From assembly GCA_020852175.1 (NCBI GenBank), contig JADZBH010000033.1:1-64000 (forward strand): a stretch of 64,000 nucleotides of DNA. The letters run 5' to 3'. The notes under the pieces are model-generated. The model worked only from the letters and a program-made list of their open reading frames with translations, ran no database searches and was not told the origin of the DNA. This document shows positions 42,401 to 50,373 of this stretch, one piece after another; the first letter of the stretch is position 1, and each line of letters opens with the position of its first letter. This DNA comes from Bryobacterales bacterium (GTDB lineage Bacteria; Acidobacteriota; Terriglobia; Bryobacterales; Bryobacteraceae). A program made the translations under genes and the position numbers.

Positions 42401-45400
42401 GTGAAGCACCCGCACTCTTTCTCCGGCAGTGAGCTGGACCGGTACGTCAACCTCAAACTGGCCGCCCTGGGCCTTCCCACCTGCTCCCAACTCAACGACC
42501 AGGAGTTCCTCCATCTCGCCGGGCCTCTCCTGCGCAACTACCACCAGAAGGACATCCTTCTCGCCGGCAAACTCTGCCCCTCCGACGCCCGTATCCAGGC
42601 CTTCCTCGACTCGGTCCTCGGCGATGTCACGCCCCACGGCGTCCCGCGCCTTCCCGGCAACACCCTTACGCTCGACCGCCCCGGCATGGCGCGCCTGCTC
42701 TCTCTGCCTGCCTTCGGCGACAGCTTTTCCTCGCCCCTGCTCCACTCCTACCGTGTCGCCCAGGGCGTGCTCCACAATCCCAAGTCCGACCGCCGCACCA
42801 CCAAGGGTATCTTCCACATCGTCGAGGACGGCCTCCCCGTACCCGCCGACAAGATTGCCGTCCCCCGGCGTACCTTCGCCATCCTCCTCGACCGCGCCTT
42901 CCAGCCGCCCCCCGAAATTCTCACCCTTCCCTACACGGCGGACCAGCCGCAACAGGCGCACACCTTCTGCTCGCTGCTTCTCCGCCCCCTGGTTTGCCCG
43001 GCCACGGCCAAGGACCCTGAAAAGACGATGGAGGTGCGCTTCTTCGCTCCCGCCAGCCTGGTGAGCAACCTCGACATCGTCGAAGGCATCTTCGGCAACG
43101 GCGGCGACCCCTATCTTCCTGAACACGACGCCGCCCTGGACTCCGAACACTGGACCGGACACAGCGGCTGCGTCATCCTTGCCCCGCATCTTACCGGCAT
43201 TGCCAAGAAAGCCGCCGGCTTGCCCCACTTCCACGACGCCAGCGAACGCCAGCGCCGCGAAGGCATGTGCTGGCACGACGAAGACGAACTTTACAACGGC
43301 GGCAACGCCTTCAAGCTCACCTGCCGCGATTCTCGCGGCGTCATGGTCACCCTCATCGCCGACAACTACTACGGCTACTGCAAGAAGGAGATCAAGACCC
43401 AGATCAGTTACGCCGCCAACCTCTTCGGCAACTGCGAGGAGGAGCACGCCGGCGGAGCCATTGCCTTCCCCAGCTACGTCCTCGGCCAGGAGTTTTGCGC
43501 CGAGCGTTCCACGCTGCTCAAGAAATCCGGCTTCAGCAGCGCCATGGACCTGCTTGGCCCCCTGGTCGAACGGAAAGCCGAAGGCTATGCCATCGACCGC
43601 CGCTTCCCGAACATCGTTTACCTCCCGGACCAGGCCGAATTCCACGTCCCCACGGGCTCCATCCACTGGCAGCACGAAGGTGCGCCCCGCACTCTCACCC
43701 TTCGCCCCGAGGAAACCTACGTCCTGCCCTCCGGCTATCGTGTGCGCCTGGAAAGGCAGCTCCTGGGCACGGCCTGGCGTCTGGTGGGGACCGTCGCCCA
43801 CGGCACGCTCTGCCATAAGCCCTGCACCGTGTCCGGCGGCGGCAAATCGGAAATCTCCAAATCCATCGCCAATGCCCTGCTCAGCGGCCCCGTCTTTGTC
43901 CGCAATTACGAAGACGACCTGAACGAGGTCGATCGCATCCTGAAAATGGATTTCTCCGGCATCTGCCGCGAGCCTCAACCGCCCCAGCGGGCCCAGCGCC
44001 ACATTCTTGACCCCACCCGTTCCCTTGGCTCCGTCATCCGCCTTTTCACCCCCTCCTCGGAATACACGGACGCCCACAACGAGTGGCTGCGCCAGCTTCC
44101 CCAAACCATCCGCCAGATCCTGTTCACCGTGAAGCGCTACCACAGGCCCGACTGGGCCGGCCACTGGCGCGAGCACTTCAGCGTCGATCGCATCAATGGC
44201 TACCTCGGCCACGAACTGAAATTCGACGGCCGAAAGCTGGTCGCCAACTACCTCCGCATGGGCTTCGACACCAACGGCGCCTGGCGCATTTACAAACTGC
44301 GGCCTGACTTCCGCCCCGCCGAAAAAGTCCAGGTCGAAGACGACATCACCGCCTCGGTCATCGTTCCCACCTCATCGCTCGGCGACTTCGACCACAAGTA
44401 TCCGAACCTCTCCGCCAAGCTCGTCGAAAACTGCGAAACGCTCCTCTTCCAGCGCCCCGACGAGGCCATCCACCGCGGCTTCGACAAACAGGCCGAGGCA
44501 GACGTCGCCACGCCCGGCTCCTTCCTCTCCAATTTTGAACCCCTCACCCGCGACGCCGTCCGGACCCTGGTCGACCACATCGTCGAATTCGACCGGTACA
44601 CCGAGCCCATGAAACGGCTCCTCACCTCCTTCGTCCAAGCCAATTCACCCTCCTATGCCGTCTCGTCCGCCCACCCCCGCCTCATCGACGGCAAACCTTC
44701 GAAGAACCCCCGCTACCTTCAGCACCGCCCCGATCTCGCCAGCCCCCGCGAGGGATATCTCGCCGAGATCTGCGCGCGGCTCGACCGTGTCATCCCAGCT
44801 CCCAATCCGGTCCACTTTCCCGTCCATTCCGTCCTGGCCGGCCGCCGCGGTAATCCTGCCGAGCCTGCCGCCGGACTGCCCCCGCTCGCCGTTTATAGCC
44901 CCATCCACTACCAGGACCTGCCCGAACTTTTCATGGACTTCGTGTGTAGTCTGACAGGGAAGTCCCCCTCGACCACCGGTTTCGGGAGTGAGGGCGCGCT
45001 CACGAAGGGCCCATTCAACGCTCTGCCCCCCGTCATCGACCTCAACAACGCCCTCACCGGCTTCATCCTCACCGGTTACGCCGGATTCACCACCGCCGCC
45101 GGCTACGTCGGTCCTCAGTACCGCATCGATCACGATATTTCCATGCTGGTTCCCGAGGTCTGGTGCCGCATGCACGTCTCCGAACGCGATCCGGCCTTCC
45201 TCATCTCGCACGGCTATCTCGAACCCATCCCGGACTTCCAGCACGAAGGCAGAACCGTGCTCGCCAGCCGCCTCGGCTACCGCATTACTCCTCTGTTCGT
45301 CGAACGCTTCCTTGGCCGCATCTTCGAAACCCCCGACGCCGTGCTCACCGAACCGCTCCTTCGCCCCGAGTTGCAGGACCGCACCTCCTTCATCGCCGGC

Positions 45401-45817
45401 ATCGACGCCATCGTGGACTCCCAGCAGCGCGTCGCCCAACTCTACTTCGACGACGGCAGCGTCGAGGCGGCCTGCCCTCCGCTGAAGGCGTTGCTGCACA
45501 TCATGGCCCGTGGCTCCTACAACGGCCTGGGCGTCCACGACCCGGCCGTGCGCGCCCTTTTTTCCCGCGAGGCCCTGCTAGCCAGCGGCTGGTATGCCGA
45601 ACGGCTGCACACCAAGCAGCAGCGCGATATCGCCCTCTGGACGCGTCACATCCAGGCGCTGGAAGGCTTCCGAGGCGGCGTGGTCGGCTCGGCTTCCGCG
45701 CATATGAACATCGACGAACGTCTCGTCTCGGCCCGCGCCCAACTGGCCCGTGTCAGTTCGCCCGCCTACCTCGACGAACTCGCCGGCACGCTCGGTGCGG
45801 ACCCGTTCCCGGCTTGA
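42401..45817 (+). CDS. Diphosphate-dependent phosphoenolpyruvate carboxykinase (PPi-PEPCK)
   Basis: The 1138-aa cytoplasmic protein has the length and motif series of PPi-PEPCK described from Propionibacterium freudenreichii and Entamoeba (EC 4.1.1.38: PEP + CO2 + phosphate = oxaloacetate + PPi), a distant relative of GTP-PEPCK. Visible landmarks are LHNPKSDRRTTKGIFHI (about 124-140), TGHSGCVILAPHLT (about 252) and the metal/PEP segment DNYYGYCKKEIKTQISYAAN (about 320-339). SGGGKSEISKS (about 476), TVKRYHRPDWAGHW (about 574), SNFEPLTRDAV (about 710) and TGKSPSTTGFGSEGALTKGP (about 852) follow. Start is GTG 42401; a TACCAT box ends 5 nt before it. It stands alone between the receptor and the partner-switching operon. 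Such proteins are often annotated only as hypothetical. Confidence 0.85.
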   Translation: MKHPHSFSGSELDRYVNLKLAALGLPTCSQLNDQEFLHLAGPLLRNYHQKDILLAGKLCPSDARIQAFLDSVLGDVTPHGVPRLPGNTLTLDRPGMARLLSLPAFGDSFSSPLLHSYRVAQGVLHNPKSDRRTTKGIFHIVEDGLPVPADKIAVPRRTFAILLDRAFQPPPEILTLPYTADQPQQAHTFCSLLLRPLVCPATAKDPEKTMEVRFFAPASLVSNLDIVEGIFGNGGDPYLPEHDAALDSEHWTGHSGCVILAPHLTGIAKKAAGLPHFHDASERQRREGMCWHDEDELYNGGNAFKLTCRDSRGVMVTLIADNYYGYCKKEIKTQISYAANLFGNCEEEHAGGAIAFPSYVLGQEFCAERSTLLKKSGFSSAMDLLGPLVERKAEGYAIDRRFPNIVYLPDQAEFHVPTGSIHWQHEGAPRTLTLRPEETYVLPSGYRVRLERQLLGTAWRLVGTVAHGTLCHKPCTVSGGGKSEISKSIANALLSGPVFVRNYEDDLNEVDRILKMDFSGICREPQPPQRAQRHILDPTRSLGSVIRLFTPSSEYTDAHNEWLRQLPQTIRQILFTVKRYHRPDWAGHWREHFSVDRINGYLGHELKFDGRKLVANYLRMGFDTNGAWRIYKLRPDFRPAEKVQVEDDITASVIVPTSSLGDFDHKYPNLSAKLVENCETLLFQRPDEAIHRGFDKQAEADVATPGSFLSNFEPLTRDAVRTLVDHIVEFDRYTEPMKRLLTSFVQANSPSYAVSSAHPRLIDGKPSKNPRYLQHRPDLASPREGYLAEICARLDRVIPAPNPVHFPVHSVLAGRRGNPAEPAAGLPPLAVYSPIHYQDLPELFMDFVCSLTGKSPSTTGFGSEGALTKGPFNALPPVIDLNNALTGFILTGYAGFTTAAGYVGPQYRIDHDISMLVPEVWCRMHVSERDPAFLISHGYLEPIPDFQHEGRTVLASRLGYRITPLFVERFLGRIFETPDAVLTEPLLRPELQDRTSFIAGIDAIVDSQQRVAQLYFDDGSVEAACPPLKALLHIMARGSYNGLGVHDPAVRALFSREALLASGWYAERLHTKQQRDIALWTRHIQALEGFRGGVVGSASAHMNIDERLVSARAQLARVSSPAYLDELAGTLGADPFPA

Positions 45818-45892
45818 CTTTGCCGAACCTCGTGGCATACCTTGGCAGTTCAGCCAGCGCGGGGCCGGTATCCACGGCCCACGGGACCACGG

Positions 45893-46327
45893 GTGACACA
45901 GGACAGCGACAGGATTCATACCGATATCCAGCTCGATTCCAAACTGGAAAGCGTGGATCATGGCGAAGAGATCGTTCTCCAGGCCGCCCGTGCGATCGGT
46001 TTCGACGAGGATGATATCCACAGGATCGGCATTGCCGTCCGCGAGTCCCTTGTCAACGCCGTCACGCACGGCAACAGGTTTCATGGCCGCAAGAAGGTCC
46101 ACCTGCGGGTCCTGGTCGCGCCAGACAGCCTTACCGTGGAAATCGGCGACGAGGGTCCCGGATTCTCGAAGGATTCCGTTCCCGATCCGCTTTCCGCCGA
46201 AAATATCTTGAAGCAATCCGGCCGCGGCCTGCTCATGATGCAAGCATTCATGGACGAGTTCTCCGTCACGCCCCGCCCGGGCGCCGGCTCTCTCGTCCGC
46301 ATGGTCAAGAGGCGCCATGCCGGCTAA
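45893..46327 (+). CDS. RsbW/SpoIIAB-like anti-sigma factor ATPase (HATPase_c)
   Basis: The 144-aa GHKL ATPase has N box VRESLVNAVTHGNR (about 47-60), G1 box IGDEGPGFS (about 81-89) and G2 box SGRGLLMM (about 107-114), as in serine kinases of the RsbW/SpoIIAB/BtrW group that phosphorylate STAS antagonists or bind sigma factors. I choose GTG 45893 (VTQDSDRIHTDIQLDS), where similarity begins; an in-frame TTG at 45842 adds 17 Pro/Arg-rich residues. The STAS gene follows 62 bp downstream. No sigma factor gene is adjacent, so its target lies elsewhere or is not a sigma factor. Confidence 0.87.
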   Translation: MTQDSDRIHTDIQLDSKLESVDHGEEIVLQAARAIGFDEDDIHRIGIAVRESLVNAVTHGNRFHGRKKVHLRVLVAPDSLTVEIGDEGPGFSKDSVPDPLSAENILKQSGRGLLMMQAFMDEFSVTPRPGAGSLVRMVKRRHAG

Positions 46328-46389
46328 TCCCTGTGGCCGTGCGCCGGCACGTGGCGCGGAACCGTTCCATTCCGAGGAGGATAACCCCA

Positions 46390-46734
46390 GTGAGCATGAC
46401 ATTGACGACTAGACAGGTGGGCGACGTGACCGTCATCGACGCCAGCGGACGCATTACTCTGGGCGAAGGCTCCACAGCCTTTCGCGAGAAGATCCGCGAA
46501 CTCACCGCGAGCGGCAACAAGAAGGTTCTCTTGAACCTTGCCGACGTGAACTACATCGACAGCTCCGGCATCGGCGAACTCGTCTCCGGCTTCACCAACG
46601 TCACCAACCAGGGCGGCGCGTTCAAGCTGCTGAGCCTGACCAAGCGCGTCGAGGACCTCCTCCAGATCACCAAACTGTACACCGTCTTCGAGGTCTTTGA
46701 CGACGAGGCGGCCGCTATCCGCAGCTTCAACTAA
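46390..46734 (+). CDS. STAS-domain anti-anti-sigma factor (SpoIIAA/RsbV-like)
   Basis: The 114-aa protein is one STAS domain: VTVIDASGRITLGEGS, then the phosphorylation loop Asp57-Ser58-Ser59-Gly60 in VNYIDSSGIGELV, and the C-terminal helix KRVEDLLQITKLYTVF. The kinase encoded upstream would phosphorylate a serine of this loop and so control partner binding. Start is GTG 46390, about 11 nt after GAGGAGG; an ATG two codons on (46396) is also possible. Twelve bases after its stop begins a 39-codon ORF that links it to the NarL-type regulator. Confidence 0.9.
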   Translation: MSMTLTTRQVGDVTVIDASGRITLGEGSTAFREKIRELTASGNKKVLLNLADVNYIDSSGIGELVSGFTNVTNQGGAFKLLSLTKRVEDLLQITKLYTVFEVFDDEAAAIRSFN

Positions 46735-46746
46735 GGAGTTCCCGCT

Positions 46747-46866
46747 ATGGGGCGCCGGGGGAACCATAAGGGGGAGTTTTCACGGCGATTCCAGAACATT
46801 CGAGAGAGAGACCCTGCGGGCGGCACTGATTCAGTGGCGCTACGGTTCGTGGCGCCCCAGGGATGA
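46747..46866 (+). CDS. Small basic protein, 39 aa, between STAS and NarL-type regulator genes
   Basis: ATG 46747 is preceded by AAGGAG (46733-46738) at ideal 8-nt spacing, the binding site overlapping the STAS stop codon. The stop TGA (46864-46866) overlaps the next gene's ATG (46863) in an ATGA junction. The product begins MGRRGNHKGEFSRRFQN, is rich in Arg/Gly, and ends LRFVAPQG; no signal peptide, membrane segment or known domain is present. Coupling at both ends argues for a translated ORF, either a functional small protein or a leader peptide setting translation of the regulator. Confidence 0.6.
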   Translation: MGRRGNHKGEFSRRFQNIRERDPAGGTDSVALRFVAPQG

Positions 46867-47528
46867 CCCTCATGTCGAAAGCAACTGTCCTCCTCGCCGA
46901 CGAGGCTTCCCTCCTCAGAGAGGGTATGGCGGCTCTGTGCGAACGCACCGGGCTGTATGAAGTCGTCGCGCAGTGCCAGGATGGCGAAGAAGCCCTCCAT
47001 CTGATCGAAAGAATCCGGCCCGATGTCGCCGTCGTCGATCTCAGCATCGGCGGCCTCTACGCCATCGAACTCGTCAGCAAGTGCCGGCAGAAGGAGTTTC
47101 CCACGCGTCTCGTGCTCCTGGCTCATCGCCAGGACCGTAAAACCGTGGTGGAGGGCCTGCGCTGCGGCGCTCACGCCTTTGTTCTCAAATCCGGGCCCGC
47201 CGCCCATTTCCTCGATGCACTTGACCATGTAATGAAGGGCGGCATCTACATTTCTCCGCACGTCCAGTTGGAGCAGGTCTTTTCCGCTCGCGTTCCGGCG
47301 CCTTCGGATGACCCGGTCGCCATGCTGAGCGCCCGCGAATATCAGGTCTTCTCGATGCTGATCGAAGGCGTCCGCGCCAAGGAGATCGCCGCCCGGCTCG
47401 ATCTCAGCCCCAAGACCGTGGACACCTACCGCGCCAGCCTGATGCGGAAGCTCGACATCCACGATGTAGCCGGGCTGGTCAAATTCGCGATTGGCCGCAA
47501 CCTGACCAGCGCCCAGCTCAAGGCCTGA
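46863..47528 (+). CDS. NarL/LuxR-family response regulator
   Basis: The 221-aa regulator has a receiver domain (about 7-125) with acidic pair in LLADEAS, phosphoacceptor Asp59 (VAVVDLSIGG) and Lys in AFVLKSG. A LuxR-type helix-turn-helix occupies about 150-210 (LSAREYQVFSMLIEGVRAKEIAARLDLSPKTVDTYRASLMRKLDIHDVAGLV). The Asp-59 context lacks the usual M/LPG after it (LSIGGLYAI). The ATG at 46863 is favoured over one at 46872 because it overlaps the stop of the 39-aa ORF (ATGA). No histidine kinase adjoins it; the operon partners are an RsbW-like ATPase and a STAS protein. Confidence 0.92.
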   Translation: MTLMSKATVLLADEASLLREGMAALCERTGLYEVVAQCQDGEEALHLIERIRPDVAVVDLSIGGLYAIELVSKCRQKEFPTRLVLLAHRQDRKTVVEGLRCGAHAFVLKSGPAAHFLDALDHVMKGGIYISPHVQLEQVFSARVPAPSDDPVAMLSAREYQVFSMLIEGVRAKEIAARLDLSPKTVDTYRASLMRKLDIHDVAGLVKFAIGRNLTSAQLKA

Positions 47529-47704
47529 GCGCGCCGGATGCGGCCGTCCGAAGCATCGGAGCAGACGGTTTCGCGGCTACACTGGTTGTAGGAACTGGGC
47601 AAGACGGCGTACATCGGCATGAGTCACTCCGCAGTGAACGGGAGGGGGCGACAGGCGATGGGCGGGCGGTCCACTGACATAAGTCCCGGAGCCAGGAGAA
47701 TGAC

Positions 47705-48271
47705 ATGCCTGTCAAATTGCACACCATCATCTGTAGTACACGGCCAGGACGCGTCGGGCCCGCGGTGGCGCGTTGGTTTCACGAGTTCGCGCAACGCCAC
47801 GGCGGCTTCGACGCGGAACTCGTGGACCTGGCTGACTTCAACCTGCCGGTCTACGACGAGCCGGAGCACCCGTTCCTCGGAAAGTACCAACATGAGCACA
47901 CCAAGCGATGGAGCGCGAGCGTTGCCGCGGCGGGCGCCTATGTGTTCGTGACGCCCGAGTATAACTACCATCCTCCAGCGTCATTGGTGAACGCGCTGGA
48001 CTTTGTATACCGGGAGTGGAACTACAAGCCCTGTGGATTCGTGAGTTACGGAGGCGTGTCGGGCGGTTTACGGGCGGCGCAGATCGCCCGCCTGCATGTA
48101 ACCACGCTGAAGATGATGCCGATGATGGAAGGGGTGGCCGTACCCATGGTCAAGAACCACCTCGGCGGCGGAGGTGAGTTCACATCCAATGGGCACATCG
48201 ACTCTTCCGCCAAGAAGCTGTTGGATGAACTGTTGCGCTGGGCCGAGGCGTTGAAGCCGATGAGGGCGTAG
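47705..48271 (+). CDS. NADPH-dependent FMN reductase
   Basis: The 188-aa flavodoxin-like protein has the phosphate-binding loop CSTRPGRVGPAVARWF (about 10-25) and the FMN-contacting TPEYNYHPPASLVNALDF (about 83-100), followed by GFVSYGGVSGGLRAAQ. Members reduce FMN, quinones or azo dyes with NADPH. GGAGAATGAC places a binding site 6-7 nt before ATG 47705. The 176-bp gap upstream contains no other recognised gene; the next gene is 167 bp downstream. No particular pathway is indicated. Confidence 0.9.
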   Translation: MPVKLHTIICSTRPGRVGPAVARWFHEFAQRHGGFDAELVDLADFNLPVYDEPEHPFLGKYQHEHTKRWSASVAAAGAYVFVTPEYNYHPPASLVNALDFVYREWNYKPCGFVSYGGVSGGLRAAQIARLHVTTLKMMPMMEGVAVPMVKNHLGGGGEFTSNGHIDSSAKKLLDELLRWAEALKPMRA

Positions 48272-48321
48272 ACCGGCGCGCTTTCGGGCCCTGCGGCAAC
48301 GCGTCCATGCTGCCCGCTGCG

Positions 48322-48327
48322 CTATAA
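48322..48327 (+). promoter_or_regulatory. Consensus -10 element (TATAAT) upstream of the TPR membrane protein
   Basis: A perfect TATAAT lies in the 167-bp gap after the FMN reductase; no good -35 is seen at 16-18 bp. Transcription would start near 48334, leaving a leader of about 105 nt before the TTG at 48439. Confidence 0.4.
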
Positions 48328-48438
48328 TATCCTCGCAGGAACAGGAATCTTCGCTTCCCCGCTCTCCGTCCGTCCGGAGTTCCCCGGCTGACCGTGTTCC
48401 GCGGGCAAGTTGCTGGTTTCCCTTCGGAAGAGGCACTC

Positions 48439-49191
48439 TTGGACAAAGTTACGCGCCATGATTTGAAGACCGATCAGTTCGTCGAAGGCGTCGGCAGTAC
48501 CGTTGACTACGTCAGCGCCCACAAGGACGTTGTCGCCAAATACGGTGTCGCCGCTGTTCTCGTTATCGCACTCATCGCCGGCGGACTCTACTGGCGCTCG
48601 CAGAAGGCCGAAACGCGCGCGCTCGACCTTGGCGCCGCCATGAAGATTCGTGACGCCGTCATCGCACCCATGGCCACCCCCGGCGATACGCGCCTGGCTT
48701 TCCCCACACAGCAGGAAAAAAATAACGCTTTCCGGAAGTCCCTGATCGACATCATCGGCCGCCACTCCGGTTCCAATGAAGCCGCCGTCGCCCACTACCT
48801 CCTCGGCGTGCTCGATGCCGACGAGGGCAAGATGGCGGACGCCGAAAAGAATTTCCAGCAGGCCGCCAGCACCGGCGACGCGGAATACTCCTCGCTCGCC
48901 AAGTGGTCGCTCCAGCAGATCTACGCCGCCAGCGGCCGCGAAAAGCAGGCCGAAGACATTCTCCGCGGTTTTGTCAGCAGTCCCACTGTCATGGTTTCCA
49001 GCGAGCAGGCCACGATCGCCCTTGCCCAGCTCATCTGGCGCAAGCAACCGGCCGAAGCCATGAAGATGCTTGAACCGCTCTCCAAGTCGCCCCGCCAGGC
49101 CGTAGCCCGTTATGCAGCTTCGCTGCTGGGCGAGGTCATGGCCAACTCTCCGGCCTCCGCCGTGCCGGCGAAGCCGGAAGCCAAGAAGTAG
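48439..49191 (+). CDS. Membrane-anchored TPR protein (YfgM-like)
   Basis: The 250-aa protein has an N-terminal cytoplasmic segment (DKVTRHDLKTDQFVEGVGS), one membrane helix (about 33-52, AKYGVAAVLVIALIAGGLYW) and a periplasmic tetratricopeptide domain (AVAHYLLGVLDADEGKMADA, AKWSLQQIYAASGREKQAED). This is the layout of YfgM, the ancillary SecYEG subunit that hands exported proteins to periplasmic chaperones. I start at TTG 48439 because GAGG lies five nt before it and the charged N-terminus begins there; a GTG frame from 48394 would add 15 unrelated residues. The dGTPase-like gene follows by 21 bp. Confidence 0.8.
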   Translation: MDKVTRHDLKTDQFVEGVGSTVDYVSAHKDVVAKYGVAAVLVIALIAGGLYWRSQKAETRALDLGAAMKIRDAVIAPMATPGDTRLAFPTQQEKNNAFRKSLIDIIGRHSGSNEAAVAHYLLGVLDADEGKMADAEKNFQQAASTGDAEYSSLAKWSLQQIYAASGREKQAEDILRGFVSSPTVMVSSEQATIALAQLIWRKQPAEAMKMLEPLSKSPRQAVARYAASLLGEVMANSPASAVPAKPEAKK

Positions 49192-49212
49192 GGGTTCGTT
49201 TCCTTCCGCCCC

Positions 49213-50373
49213 ATGGCGCCCCTGGACCGGCTTCGCTTCTCCGCCGAGGCTTCCCGCGGCCGCCGCTATCCGGAACCTGCTCATCCCTATCGCGGAGCCT
49301 TTCAGCGCGACCGCGACCGCTTGGTCCACTCACGCGCCTTCCGCCGCCTTGAGGACAAAACCCAGGTTTTTCCGGCGGGACTGTCCGACCACTTTCGCAA
49401 CCGGCTTACCCACACCATCGAAGTCGCCCAACTTGCCCGCACCGTGGCCGTGCGCCTCGGCCTGAACGAGGAACTCACCGAAGCCCTCGCCCTGGGCCAC
49501 GATTTCGGCCACCCTCCCTTCGCCCACTCGGGCGAAGAGGAACTAAACGCCCAACTCCGCCGCCACGGCGCGTCGTTCAACCACAACCTCCACGCACTTC
49601 GCCTGGTGGAACACTTCGAACAAAGCTATGCCATGTTCCCCGGCCTCAACCTCACCTTCGAGGTTCGCGAGGGCATGGTGAAGCACTCGATGGACTTCAA
49701 CCGGGGCGAATACCCTGAGTTGGACGAATTCCTCCCCGGTCTCCGCCCGCCGCTCGAAGCGCAATTGATCGACTTCGCCGACGAGATCGCCTACAACACC
49801 GCGGACCTCGACGACGGCCTTTCGGCCGGATTCTTCTCCGCGGCCGACATCGCCGGCGCCGTGCCCGCCTATGCCGCCATATTCGAAACCGTGGAAAGCC
49901 AGTTTCCGGGCGCGCCGCCCAAGGTCCGGTTCCTCGAATCCCTGCGCGGCCTGATCGACTTTCTAGCCGGCGGCCTGATCGAGGGCACCGTCCGAGCCTG
50001 CCATGCTTCTTCGGCCGCCAGCGTTGAAGACATCCGCCACCACCCGGCGCGTCTGGCCTGTCTCCGCCCCGATGCCGCGGAAGCCACGGCCCGACTGAAG
50101 CGCTTCCTTCACGCCCGCGTCTACAACTCGCCGCCGCTTGCCGCCGAACGCGCCCGCGCCCGCTCCCTCATCGCCGCCCTCTTCCAGCTCTACGAATCGC
50201 AACCGCACCATATGCCTGAGCCGTACGCCTCCCAGGCCCGCATCGAACCATCCTGGCGCGTTGCCTGCGACTATATCGCCGGCATGACCGACGGATACCT
50301 GGTGAAGACCGCCGCCGCGCTGGGTCAGAACCTGTCGAGCACGCGCGGGGACTCACCCTCCACGCAGCGGTAG
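49213..50373 (+). CDS. Deoxyguanosinetriphosphate triphosphohydrolase-like HD protein
   Basis: The 386-aa protein belongs to the short dGTPase-like group. HD metal ligands are His67 (RLTHTIEVAQ), His96-Asp97 (LGHDFGHPPFAHSGE) and the Asp near 188 (FADEIAYNTADLDDG). The nucleotide-contacting opening RDRDRLVHSRAFRRLEDKTQV and the FNHNLHALRLVE segment are typical. It would cleave dNTPs to deoxynucleoside and triphosphate, affecting dNTP pools. It is probably cotranscribed with the TPR gene (21-bp gap, no binding site seen). Its 3' end overlaps the convergent CRTAC1 gene by 49 bp. Confidence 0.9.
   Translation: MAPLDRLRFSAEASRGRRYPEPAHPYRGAFQRDRDRLVHSRAFRRLEDKTQVFPAGLSDHFRNRLTHTIEVAQLARTVAVRLGLNEELTEALALGHDFGHPPFAHSGEEELNAQLRRHGASFNHNLHALRLVEHFEQSYAMFPGLNLTFEVREGMVKHSMDFNRGEYPELDEFLPGLRPPLEAQLIDFADEIAYNTADLDDGLSAGFFSAADIAGAVPAYAAIFETVESQFPGAPPKVRFLESLRGLIDFLAGGLIEGTVRACHASSAASVEDIRHHPARLACLRPDAAEATARLKRFLHARVYNSPPLAAERARARSLIAALFQLYESQPHHMPEPYASQARIEPSWRVACDYIAGMTDGYLVKTAAALGQNLSSTRGDSPSTQR

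Noticed and set aside
47529..47704. Possible small gene between the NarL-type regulator and the FMN reductase
   Set aside because: No frame with a binding site and plausible length; nothing else recognised beyond the reductase's ribosome binding site.
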